Assembly (NCBI GenBank): GCA_964606735.1 | Contig: CAZSHI010000026.1 | Span: 1 to 32,577, forward strand | DNA from: UBA5109 sp964606735 | Lineage (GTDB): Bacteria; Pseudomonadota; Gammaproteobacteria; Pseudomonadales; Pseudohongiellaceae | Reading direction: 5' to 3' | Length of the DNA: 32,577 nt | Part shown: positions 16,130-24,037 of the stretch, in pieces | How the letters are laid out: every line of letters starts with the position of its first letter | Numbering within the stretch: the stretch's first letter is position 1 | The notes under the pieces: generated by a model | The model's database searches: none | Seen by the model: only the letters and a program-made list of their open reading frames with translations | What the model was told of the DNA's origin: nothing | Made by a program: the position numbers and the translations under genes

Positions 16130-16309
16130 TTAGTCGTCCTTGCCGCGGACAATCTGTCGTCCCTTATAAAAGCCATCCTGGCTCATATGGTGACGACGAT
16201 GACGCTCGCCTGTTTCGGCGTCAGTCGAAATTGTCGCTTTTGACAAAGAGTCATGTGCCCGACGCATGTTGCGCTTGGAACGGGTCACTCTGTTTTGTTG
16301 AACTGCCAT
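16130..16309 (-). CDS. rpmF: 50S ribosomal protein L32
   Basis: A 59-aa ribosomal protein, starting MAVQQNRVTRSKRNMRRAH and ending QIVRGKDD, very basic and of normal length. The middle YETGERHRRHH-like stretch (here DAETGERHRRHH) is the family hallmark. This form lacks the zinc-binding cysteines of C+ L32. GAGGT lies eight bases before the ATG. It follows yceD on the same strand, the conserved pairing, and is closed by a strong hairpin terminator. Confidence 0.97.
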   Translation of the reverse strand: MAVQQNRVTRSKRNMRRAHDSLSKATISTDAETGERHRRHHMSQDGFYKGRQIVRGKDD

Positions 16310-16409
16310 GCCAATTACCTCTCAAAAAAACTGGTCAGAATCCGAGTCTGCCCGAAAAATCGCGTGATTCTACAGGATTATAACGCAAGTATCGACAAGA
16401 AATTTTTAA

Positions 16410-17018
16410 TTATTTACTTAATTCAGGGTCCGGATTATCCGGGTCATCCAGTGCCTTGAACTTGTGTTTTTGAGCCTGCAGCTGTTTTTTCAGGCCGGCA
16501 AGTTCGGCAAAGGGCTTTTTCATGTCATCCCGGGCATGCCGGATTTCCGCTTCCCTGAAATCGCTCAGCGTCTGATTGCAGTCCGCATCCTCATGGTAGA
16601 TCACAATTGGCAGACTGAGCATCACTTCATCTTCAATCAGTGTAAGCAAATCCAGCCTGCCCTGCTCACTCACAACAAGCTCCAGTTCATCGGCATCCAG
16701 TTCACGATCCCCTGCTTCTTGCAAACTTTCCACAACCTGGATATGCAGTTCACTGTTTATCGGAAAAGCCACACTTTGCAGGCAGCGCTGACAGGTCAGG
16801 GAGAGCTGGGACTGTATATTGCCTGAAACAAAACAGTCACCCTGGGCATCTTTTCTGAATTGCAGATCAACCCGTATTTCTGCGTGTTTATTATCATCCT
16901 GTGCCAGTAACCCTGTTAGGCGCGGGAAAAGTGACAGCTTAAAACTGGCCTGATAATCAGCTTGCTGGGCGAAAAATTTGCGGACGTCTATTTGGTGTTG
17001 AGTGGCTGCTGGCGACAT
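16410..17018 (-). CDS. yceD: YceD family protein (DUF177), 23S rRNA accumulation factor
   Basis: A 202-aa DUF177 protein. In E. coli and plants, members are needed for normal 23S rRNA accumulation, which suits the invariant neighbour rpmF. The hallmark cysteines are Cys76 and Cys79 in LTCQRCL, with Cys147 in DADCN. The acidic stretch ELDADELELV is typical. The C-terminal tail is charged (KKQLQAQKHK...). The ATG has no clear ribosome-binding site. rpmF begins 100 bp downstream. Confidence 0.9.
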   Translation of the reverse strand: MSPAATQHQIDVRKFFAQQADYQASFKLSLFPRLTGLLAQDDNKHAEIRVDLQFRKDAQGDCFVSGNIQSQLSLTCQRCLQSVAFPINSELHIQVVESLQEAGDRELDADELELVVSEQGRLDLLTLIEDEVMLSLPIVIYHEDADCNQTLSDFREAEIRHARDDMKKPFAELAGLKKQLQAQKHKFKALDDPDNPDPELSK

Positions 17019-17064
17019 AGGCGCGCATGATAGGCACTGTCATACTGCCTGTCAAAAGATTCCC

Positions 17065-18054
17065 TTACCGGCCTTGTGCTGCAAGTGCCTGTATGGCGGC
17101 AGAAAAAGAAGCATCATAAGGGGCTCTCATCTGCATGGCTTGAGCATTGCGCGGATGTCTGAAGCACAAGGCTGCTGCATGCAGACATAATCGTTTGATT
17201 CCTAACACCTTGAGAGACTTCATCTGCTCCCTTGAGCTGTACTTTTCGTCACCACACAAGGGGAAACCGGCAAAACCGGCATGCACCCTGATCTGGTGGG
17301 TTCGTCCTGTCTGTGGCTGTGCCAGTACAAGTGAATGTGAATGATAATGCTCCAGCACACTAAAGCGGGTAAGGGCCTGCTTGCCATCCTGACTGATAAA
17401 GACTTTACGTTGACCGTGTTTTTCGGCACTGCGCTGCAAACCCGCACTGACAAGATGCAGCGGCTCCGGCCACAAGCCATGTATCAGGGCATGATAATCC
17501 TTTTCTGTGGCTCGCTCGCGAAAATCATCCTGTAGGAACTTCAACGCTCTGGCATTCCTGGCCAGCAGAAGACATCCCGAGGTGCCTTTATCCAGACGAT
17601 GCACCAGTTCAAGATACTGTCCCGCGTAAAGGCTTCGCAAAGCATCGATGACACTGATGCTGACCCCACTACCACGGTGCACTGCCAGTCCAGAGGGCTT
17701 GTTGATCACAAGAATGTCCTCATCCTCGAACAAGACCGCCTTCTGTAGCACTGCCAGCAGGCTCTCTCCGGGTTCAAGTGGTTTTTCCTGGCTCAGTCGC
17801 AATGGTGGCACCCGAATCGAATCAGCCACTTTAAGTTTGTAGTCTGGCTTTATCCGTTTACCATTAACTCGTACTTCACCTTTACGGATAATGCGATAAA
17901 TAAGGCTTTTGGGAACACCCTTGAGGCGCGATTTTAAAAAATTATCAATTCTCTGCCCCTGCCCGTTATCATCCACCTCAAGTTGCTGGACCTTGGTTGG
18001 ACTCATTCCACTATATGCTAGCGTTTTATTGGGTCTGGCAGGTTTTTCGCTCAT
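17065..18054 (-). CDS. rluC: 23S rRNA pseudouridine synthase RluC
   Basis: Converts uridines 955, 2504 and 2580 of 23S rRNA to pseudouridine in E. coli. The 329-aa protein has an N-terminal S4 RNA-binding domain (about 34-85, RIDNFLKSRL and VRVNGKRIKP) and the RluA-type catalytic domain with Asp155 in VHRLDKGTSG, then QPQTGRTHQIRVH. RluD shares this layout, but divergence from rne is the classic position of rluC and favours this name. The first about 20 residues precede the S4 domain; a later start is possible, and no strong ribosome-binding site decides it. Confidence 0.93.
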   Translation of the reverse strand: MSEKPARPNKTLAYSGMSPTKVQQLEVDDNGQGQRIDNFLKSRLKGVPKSLIYRIIRKGEVRVNGKRIKPDYKLKVADSIRVPPLRLSQEKPLEPGESLLAVLQKAVLFEDEDILVINKPSGLAVHRGSGVSISVIDALRSLYAGQYLELVHRLDKGTSGCLLLARNARALKFLQDDFRERATEKDYHALIHGLWPEPLHLVSAGLQRSAEKHGQRKVFISQDGKQALTRFSVLEHYHSHSLVLAQPQTGRTHQIRVHAGFAGFPLCGDEKYSSREQMKSLKVLGIKRLCLHAAALCFRHPRNAQAMQMRAPYDASFSAAIQALAAQGR

Positions 18055-18156
18055 GTGAGGTATTTTTCAGGCTAACATATTTGTTAAAGCGTATCCTACG
18101 GCCTTTTTAGAGACCGGCCAACATTCAGTGGCTCCTTAGTAAAACCCCTTAAATGA

Positions 18157-18185
18157 TTGAACTGGCAGGATATTACTGTTATATT
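18157..18185 (+). promoter_or_regulatory. Candidate sigma-70 promoter for rne
   Basis: TTGAAC, a 17-base spacer, then TATATT, preceded by TGT (extended -10). This is the best -35/-10 pair in the region and would give a leader of about 580 nt. A lone TATAAT at 18660-18665 without a good -35 is an alternative start site. Confidence 0.55.
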
Positions 18186-18655
18186 TCGATCCGTCGGACT
18201 GGCAGTCTTTAGCCAGGGCCCTCAGGGATGAAAACGCAAGTATAACTGCATCCCCCGCCAGGCAGAAAAGTAGATTTAGTTAAACATCGAAGCTGCCTCA
18301 AATACGACACAAAATTTTAACGACTTGAAAACATGTAATTAGACCCAGCTAATGGGATCACAAGGAAAGAGACACGAATTTCGCCATGACCAGCTATCAA
18401 ACTGGCCGGGCAATTGAACAAAGAGCCTGCTCAGGCAGGAAAATTAACCCGGGCTTACGGGTAACAGAATAACGTAATTTAGATGTGAATTCGGGTTCCT
18501 GAGGGAACCAAAACAAGTTTAAACACCAGCCCTTTTACCTCATTTTCAAGGCTGTTCAGGGTTGGCAAGAAGCAATACAGCGTGTTTGCCTGGTATTTCC
18601 GGCATCGTGCAAAGCCCTCTGCCAAGCTGCAGAAGATCTTCTCATAAACTTGTTT

Positions 18656-18689
18656 TAAATATAATAAAAACAAATAGTTATTATATTTA
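18656..18689 (+). repeat. AT-rich inverted repeat in the rne leader
   Basis: TAAATATAATAA (18656-18667) and TTATTATATTTA (18678-18689) are perfect 12-bp inverted arms around a 10-base loop. In RNA this is an A/U-rich stem-loop flanked by single-stranded U/A, the type of site RNase E cuts. As DNA it could be an operator. The role is not determined. Confidence 0.5.
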
Positions 18690-18733
18690 TCTCATCTGAT
18701 TTATAGATGCTTTCCGGCCACCCGGCCAGATCA

Positions 18734-18768
18734 TTCCGTTACCCGACCCACTGATTGAAGTAACGGAA
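18734..18768 (+). promoter_or_regulatory. Hairpin pairing the rne ribosome-binding site
   Basis: TTCCGTTAC (18734-18742) is perfectly complementary to GTAACGGAA (18760-18768), with a 17-base loop. GGAA (18765-18768), the only Shine-Dalgarno-like sequence before the ATG at 18773, lies inside the stem. Folding would limit rne translation. Confidence 0.6.
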
Positions 18769-18772
18769 CATT

Positions 18773-21235
18773 ATGAAACGAATGCTTATAAACGCAACCC
18801 AGAAAGAGGAGTTGCGCGTAGCACTGGTCGACGGCCAGCGCCTCTATGATCTGGATATCGAAAACCGCACCCGCATCCAGAAAAAAGCCAACATCTATAA
18901 AGGCAAGATCACCCGCATTGAACCGAGCCTGGAAGCCGCCTTTGTCAATTTCGGTGCTGACCGGCATGGCTTCCTGCCCCTGAAGGAAATTTCCAAAGAA
19001 TATTTCTCCAAACAACCTTCTGAAATCAATGGGCGCATTAACATCAAGGATGTCGTCAAGGAAGGTATTGATGTCATTATTCAGGTTGATAAGGAAGAAC
19101 GCGGCAATAAAGGGGCTGCCCTGACAACCATGGTTAGTTTGGCCGGCCGTTATCTGGTCCTGATGCCAAACAACCCACGTGCAGGCGGTATTTCACGCCG
19201 CATCGAGGGAGATGAGCGAACCGAATTACGTGAAGCGCTCAGCGGCCTTAAAATTCCTGATGGCATGGGTATTATCGTGCGTACTGCTGGTGTCGGCAGA
19301 GCCTCGGAAGAGCTGCAATGGGACCTCGATTATCTTCTGAAACTCTGGGATTCCATCAAGACAGCCAGCGAGGAACAACAAGCCCCCCTGCTGATTTATC
19401 AGGAAAGTAATGTCATTATCCGTGCCATTCGTGACTACCTGAGACAGGATATCGGCGAGGTCATTCTGGATACAAAGGCCAGCTATGATGAAGCCAAAAG
19501 CTTTGTACAGCAGGTGATGCCCCAGTTTGAGGAGCGCATTAAACTGCATGAAAGCTCGGTACCCCTGTTCACCCATTTCCAGATTGAAAGTCAGATCGAA
19601 AGTGCCTTCCAACGCGAAGTAAAACTACCTTCCGGTGGTTCCATTGTCATTGATCCGACCGAAGCACTGGTATCCATTGATATTAACTCTTCGCGCGCAA
19701 CCCGCGGTTCGGATATTGAAGAAACCGCACTGATGACCAACCTGGAAGCAGCCGATGAGATTGCTCGGCAGCTGCGCTTACGTGACATGGGCGGACTGGT
19801 GGTCATCGACTTCATCGATATGCTTTCACAGAAAAATCAGCGAGAAGTTGAAAACCGCATGCGCGCCGCCCTGGAAATGGACCGCGCCCGTGTACAGGTC
19901 GGCCGGATTTCACGCTTCGGTCTACTGGAGATGTCTCGGCAGCGCCTGAGGCCCTCATTGGGTGAAACCAGCGCCATTGTCTGTCCGCGCTGTGATGGAC
20001 AGGGCAGCATCCGTGATATTGAGTCTCTCTCCCTGTCGATCATGCGTATCCTGCAGGAAGAGGCCAACAAGCAGAACTCCAGTGAAGTTCGGGCCATTGT
20101 GCCGGTCAGTGTCGCTTCCTACCTGCTCAATGAAAAACGCGACGTTATTTCAGGCATCGAAAGCGGCACCAATACCAAAGTGGTCATCGTTCCCAGCCCG
20201 ATGCTTGAAACGCCACACTATGAAATTTCCGGCGTTAATGATGAAGAGATCACCCGCAGTTACCAGATTGAAACCGAGCAACAGCCGGAAGTCGATGAAT
20301 TCCTGCCGCGTCAGCCGCTAGAAAGTGTGGCCGCCGCCGTCCAGGCACCCCATATGCAGGCTAGCCCCTATGCGCCACAACCAGAACCGAGCAAGAGCTT
20401 TGGCTCAGCCATCTCAGCCGCACTGAAAAGCCTGTTTAGCAGCACCGAACCAGCTACCGGCAACACCGAGCCCAAAACAACTACTACAACCGAGATAAAA
20501 GCCAGTCCCCAGACTGAAAAAAGGCAGGCGAACAGACCGAAAAAAGCTAAATCCGGCCAGCAAAGCAGAAAGCGCCCATCTGAGGATGGACCTGGCAAAG
20601 AAGCCAAGCCCAGAGATACAACAGCGCCCCCCCAGAAAAAGAAAGCAAAGCGCAGAGGACCACAAAACAAGGACAGCAAAGACGATACAGATAGACAGGA
20701 TAAGCCGGCAAATGCAGGTTCCAGAAGGCGTCCATCCAACAAGCCCAAGCCCCAGTTGCAGGAACGCCAGCGGAGTGAAGCTACTGCTGCCGAAGACGCG
20801 CAGCCCAAAGCAGCTGAAAAACCCGCCGATAAGCCATTACAAAATGCTCCTGTGGAACAGCAAGCCGCTGTAGAGACTCAAAAAGCAGAGCCAGCCAAAG
20901 CCGACACCCCTAAAAAAGTAGAAGCCCCCAAAGCTCAAGCCCCAGCTGCCTTGGCCGCAGCCACACCTGAAGCCGAAAATCAGACTGCTGAAGAGGCAAT
21001 ACAAAGACAGGACAAAGAGCCAGCCAAAACCGAATCGGCTGAAGCTGTCAGTAAGGTGGCAACCGTGACGCCAGCAGCAAGTGAACCATCAAGTCCGGCA
21101 GCAGCGCAGCAGGAACCCAGGCGGGCACCCAATGACCCTCGCAACAGGATGCGTCAAGCCGCTGAAAAGCAGACTCCCCCTCCTGTTGCAGATGATGCTC
21201 CCTCTGTGGAAAACTCGCAAACGCAGGAAAATTAA
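18773..21235 (+). CDS. rne: Ribonuclease E
   Basis: Essential endoribonuclease for mRNA decay and rRNA/tRNA processing; scaffold of the degradosome at the inner membrane. Of 820 aa, the first about 510 are the catalytic half: S1 domain (about 37-120), 5'-sensor/RNase H-like region, and the DNase I-like region with Mg-binding Asp303 (SIDINSSRATRG) and Asp346 (VIDFIDM). Zinc-link Cys404/Cys407 lie in CPRCDGQG. All four have the same numbers as in E. coli. Residues about 510-820 are low-complexity Lys/Pro/Ala/Gln/Glu, the disordered scaffold, ending with RRAPNDPRNRMR. That half is shorter than in E. coli (1061 aa). It is divergent from rluC. Confidence 0.97.
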   Translation: MKRMLINATQKEELRVALVDGQRLYDLDIENRTRIQKKANIYKGKITRIEPSLEAAFVNFGADRHGFLPLKEISKEYFSKQPSEINGRINIKDVVKEGIDVIIQVDKEERGNKGAALTTMVSLAGRYLVLMPNNPRAGGISRRIEGDERTELREALSGLKIPDGMGIIVRTAGVGRASEELQWDLDYLLKLWDSIKTASEEQQAPLLIYQESNVIIRAIRDYLRQDIGEVILDTKASYDEAKSFVQQVMPQFEERIKLHESSVPLFTHFQIESQIESAFQREVKLPSGGSIVIDPTEALVSIDINSSRATRGSDIEETALMTNLEAADEIARQLRLRDMGGLVVIDFIDMLSQKNQREVENRMRAALEMDRARVQVGRISRFGLLEMSRQRLRPSLGETSAIVCPRCDGQGSIRDIESLSLSIMRILQEEANKQNSSEVRAIVPVSVASYLLNEKRDVISGIESGTNTKVVIVPSPMLETPHYEISGVNDEEITRSYQIETEQQPEVDEFLPRQPLESVAAAVQAPHMQASPYAPQPEPSKSFGSAISAALKSLFSSTEPATGNTEPKTTTTTEIKASPQTEKRQANRPKKAKSGQQSRKRPSEDGPGKEAKPRDTTAPPQKKKAKRRGPQNKDSKDDTDRQDKPANAGSRRRPSNKPKPQLQERQRSEATAAEDAQPKAAEKPADKPLQNAPVEQQAAVETQKAEPAKADTPKKVEAPKAQAPAALAAATPEAENQTAEEAIQRQDKEPAKTESAEAVSKVATVTPAASEPSSPAAAQQEPRRAPNDPRNRMRQAAEKQTPPPVADDAPSVENSQTQEN

Positions 21236-21280
21236 TCGCCTCGGGCGGGACCCAAAAGTGCGTAATATGTAATACACTTT

Positions 21281-24037
21281 GTGTCCATGCCCGAGCAAAC
21301 CATCGATTCCGCAGACCTCTTCGAACTGCTTAAAAACGGCTGCGTCATTCTCACGCCCAACCACCGTACTGCCGTACAGGCACATGAAGCGTATGGCCAG
21401 GTACTCAGGGCCGAACAGAAACAACAGCTTGCTCCCAGCCCGGCCATTTATCCTATCGATATCTGGCTCAGGCAACGCTTTCAGGATCTGATTGAACAGG
21501 ACTCTGCCTGTGAGCCCCTGACAATACTCGAAAGCCATCAGGAATTGAGTCTTTGGAAAAAACTGATTCGTGACAGCGCTGTTAAAAACCCACTGCTGAA
21601 TCTTCAAAATGCTGCTGCCCAGGTTCTGGAGGCTTATCGTCTGAGCCTACAGTGGCAAATCCCTCTGGATGAATTCAAACCCTTTCAAAGCAGGCGCCAG
21701 GATCAGGTAGATGACTGTACTGCCTTTCTGGAATGGGTGCATTTATATCGACAACGCTGCAAACAAAATGGGTTGAGCAGCTTTGCTGAACTGTTACAGC
21801 GGCTGCTCGGCAAATTAACAAAAATATCAGCCGGTCTTCCCGACAGAATTATCGCGCTTGGCTTTGCAGAGCCACCACCACTGTATCAGACCTTATTCAG
21901 ACAATTACAGTCACAATGCCAGCTTGAATTCAAACACTGGCAGCAACACAAGCCAGAGTTACAGAAATATTCCTGTGCCAGTACAGCCGAAGAAATTCGG
22001 GCCAGTGCGCAGTGGAGCCGGCAAATTCTGTCCGAAAATCCACAAGCCAGAATCGGCATTATCTGTAATGAGTTACAAGAACAACTGCCCGCTCTGAAAC
22101 GCCTGTTCAGGGATGCCTATGGAAGCACGTCAGCATTCAGGCAAGCCTGTTTCATTCAAAGCGATCTCAGTGTCTGCCAGGATATTCCAGCTCTCAAACA
22201 ACTACCGCATTTGCTGAAATTCAATCTGCGCGAATTGTCAGCTTTGGATGTCTGCTACCTGCTACGTTCAGGGCTATTACTGGCAGCAGAAGCAGAATCC
22301 GCGAAGCGGGCAGCCATGGAGTTGCATATACGCGACAGAGCTGAGTCTCTTGTGCGCAGTGCTGACCTGCGCTATTCCCTCGGACAGAAAGACAAGCCCT
22401 GGTACAGCCCCTTATTACACCAGGCCTTGCAGGACTGCGAAGACTTTAATCGGCAGCAGCAAAAGTATCAAAAGCTCACTGACTGGGTCGAACTGTTTGA
22501 CCGCCAGCTCGAAAAGCTGGTGTGGCCAGCAGACGAAACCGATCAGTACACAGCGCTCTTGCGCAGCTACTGCAGCGAAGCGTTCAGGCAGCTCAAACAG
22601 CTGGATTTCATTATTGGCACAGTATCCATCAATGAAGCTCTGAGTCAGTTTGAACAGGCGCTACTGAATCTGAGCAACCGGGAACATCGCCAGGAAGCAC
22701 CCGTGCAGATCCTGCATGCCCAGGATGCAGAAGGATTGCAGTTCACGCATCTCTGGTTCATGGGTCTTTCAGATACACAGTGGCCAGTCAGGCAACATGC
22801 CAACCCCTTTATCCCCTTCCCCTTGCAACGAAAATACAAGCTTCCCAACAGTAGCGCGCAGCTCAGTTACCAGAATGCCTTGGGCAATTTGCAGAACATC
22901 CGTAACAATACCGGCAAAGAGCTGATCTTCAGTTTTCCGCGCGGCAGTGAATTTGGTGAGCAGACTGCCAGTAACCTGCTTTACGAGCTCGGCTCCGATA
23001 TCGAGATATCAGACCTTGAAAGCAAGGACTTTGCTGTGCTGCTACATAAAGACAGTATTCACATCTATCGGCAGGCACAAAAAAAGCCTGAACTGGAAAG
23101 CCTTACTGAACTGACTGCGTTGACTTTACAGCCTGAGGAAACACTGGGTGGTGGCGTAGCCCTAATTCAGGATCAGGCCGAATGTCCATTCCGTGCTTTT
23201 GCATTACACCGTCTTGATGCGAAAGAATTGCCAGCTATCACTTACGGTATTCCGGCCAAGGACATCGGCAGCATGCTACACCGGGTGCTTGAAAAACTCT
23301 GGCAGCAGATACTGAATTCAAACAACCTGCAAAACCTAAAGACGGATCAGCAGAAAAGCATAATCAACGAAGCCATTTCTACCGGGCTGTCTTATCTCAA
23401 GAGGAAACATCCACAGCTGATGCGTCCCCGTTATGTCGAACTGGAAAAACAGCGCCTGTACAAGTTAATCACGCGTTGGCTGGATATTGAAAAGCAACGC
23501 GCCCCTTTCACAGTCATCGCTCATGAAACAGTAGTTAACTGGCACCATGCAGGACTCTCTTTAAGATTTCGCATCGATCGTATTGATCAAAGTGACGCTG
23601 GGCATGTCCTGATTGATTACAAAAGTGGCAGGAATAACGCTACCAGTTGGAATGACCAACGACCTTCTGCACCACAGCTCCTGCTGTATAACGAGGCACT
23701 TGCTCAACAGGGACAATATCAACCGGTAAACGCCCTGCTCTATGCCCAAGTCAATATCGACAGCCTGCAGTATCGTGGCATCAGCGCCAATGAGAACACT
23801 TACCCAAAAACTTCGCTAAGGGACCAGAAAAAACTACCATCCGATATCAGTTGGCAACAACTGCAACTGATCTGGCAGCAAAGTCTACAGGCCATGGCGG
23901 ATGAATTTCTGGCCGGATACTGCGCCGTTCAACCCAAGAGTTCCACTTCCTGTCAGTACTGTCACCTGGATGCCTTTTGCCGCATCCAGGAAAAACTGGA
24001 GGATGCGGCAGAACAATCTGAGGTGAACTATGACTGA
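21281..24037 (+). CDS. AddB-like nuclease/inactive-helicase subunit (PD-(D/E)XK, Fe-S)
   Basis: A 918-aa protein of the proteobacterial AddB-like 'probable DNA repair protein' type. The N-terminal helicase-like part starts ILTPNHRTAV and lacks a GxGKT P-loop, so ATP hydrolysis by it is doubtful. The C-terminal RecB-type nuclease has Asp779 and Lys781 in LIDYKSG. The four cysteines that clamp an iron-sulfur cluster in AddB nucleases are present: Cys635 in AECPFRAF and Cys891, Cys894, Cys900 spaced C-x2-C-x5-C. The start is GTG 21281 or ATG 21287, with no clear ribosome-binding site. It overlaps the AddA-like gene by 8 bp and starts 45 bp after rne. Likely role: end resection at double-strand breaks, as a complex with its partner. 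Confidence 0.85.
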   Translation: MSMPEQTIDSADLFELLKNGCVILTPNHRTAVQAHEAYGQVLRAEQKQQLAPSPAIYPIDIWLRQRFQDLIEQDSACEPLTILESHQELSLWKKLIRDSAVKNPLLNLQNAAAQVLEAYRLSLQWQIPLDEFKPFQSRRQDQVDDCTAFLEWVHLYRQRCKQNGLSSFAELLQRLLGKLTKISAGLPDRIIALGFAEPPPLYQTLFRQLQSQCQLEFKHWQQHKPELQKYSCASTAEEIRASAQWSRQILSENPQARIGIICNELQEQLPALKRLFRDAYGSTSAFRQACFIQSDLSVCQDIPALKQLPHLLKFNLRELSALDVCYLLRSGLLLAAEAESAKRAAMELHIRDRAESLVRSADLRYSLGQKDKPWYSPLLHQALQDCEDFNRQQQKYQKLTDWVELFDRQLEKLVWPADETDQYTALLRSYCSEAFRQLKQLDFIIGTVSINEALSQFEQALLNLSNREHRQEAPVQILHAQDAEGLQFTHLWFMGLSDTQWPVRQHANPFIPFPLQRKYKLPNSSAQLSYQNALGNLQNIRNNTGKELIFSFPRGSEFGEQTASNLLYELGSDIEISDLESKDFAVLLHKDSIHIYRQAQKKPELESLTELTALTLQPEETLGGGVALIQDQAECPFRAFALHRLDAKELPAITYGIPAKDIGSMLHRVLEKLWQQILNSNNLQNLKTDQQKSIINEAISTGLSYLKRKHPQLMRPRYVELEKQRLYKLITRWLDIEKQRAPFTVIAHETVVNWHHAGLSLRFRIDRIDQSDAGHVLIDYKSGRNNATSWNDQRPSAPQLLLYNEALAQQGQYQPVNALLYAQVNIDSLQYRGISANENTYPKTSLRDQKKLPSDISWQQLQLIWQQSLQAMADEFLAGYCAVQPKSSTSCQYCHLDAFCRIQEKLEDAAEQSEVNYD

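Larger units (their letters stand above)
18055..18772 (+). promoter_or_regulatory. rluC-rne divergent region with long rne leader
   Basis: 718 bp without a credible gene. It contains a candidate promoter at 18157-18185, several short hairpins (for example GGTTCC/GGAACC at 18494-18509 with a TGAG loop and CCTGC/GCAGG near 18430), an AT-rich inverted repeat at 18656-18689 and a start-proximal hairpin. RNase E genes in enterobacteria have a long 5' leader through which the enzyme represses its own mRNA. A leader of similar scale here suggests the same, by analogy. Confidence 0.6.

Noticed and set aside
18479..18673. 64-codon minus-strand frame in the rne leader.
   Set aside because: Protein-like evidence is lacking, and the region is full of inverted repeats fitting an mRNA leader.
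20368..20808. Long minus-strand frame opposite the rne tail.
   Set aside because: It mirrors the low-complexity Lys/Pro/Ala codons of rne and is a composition artefact.
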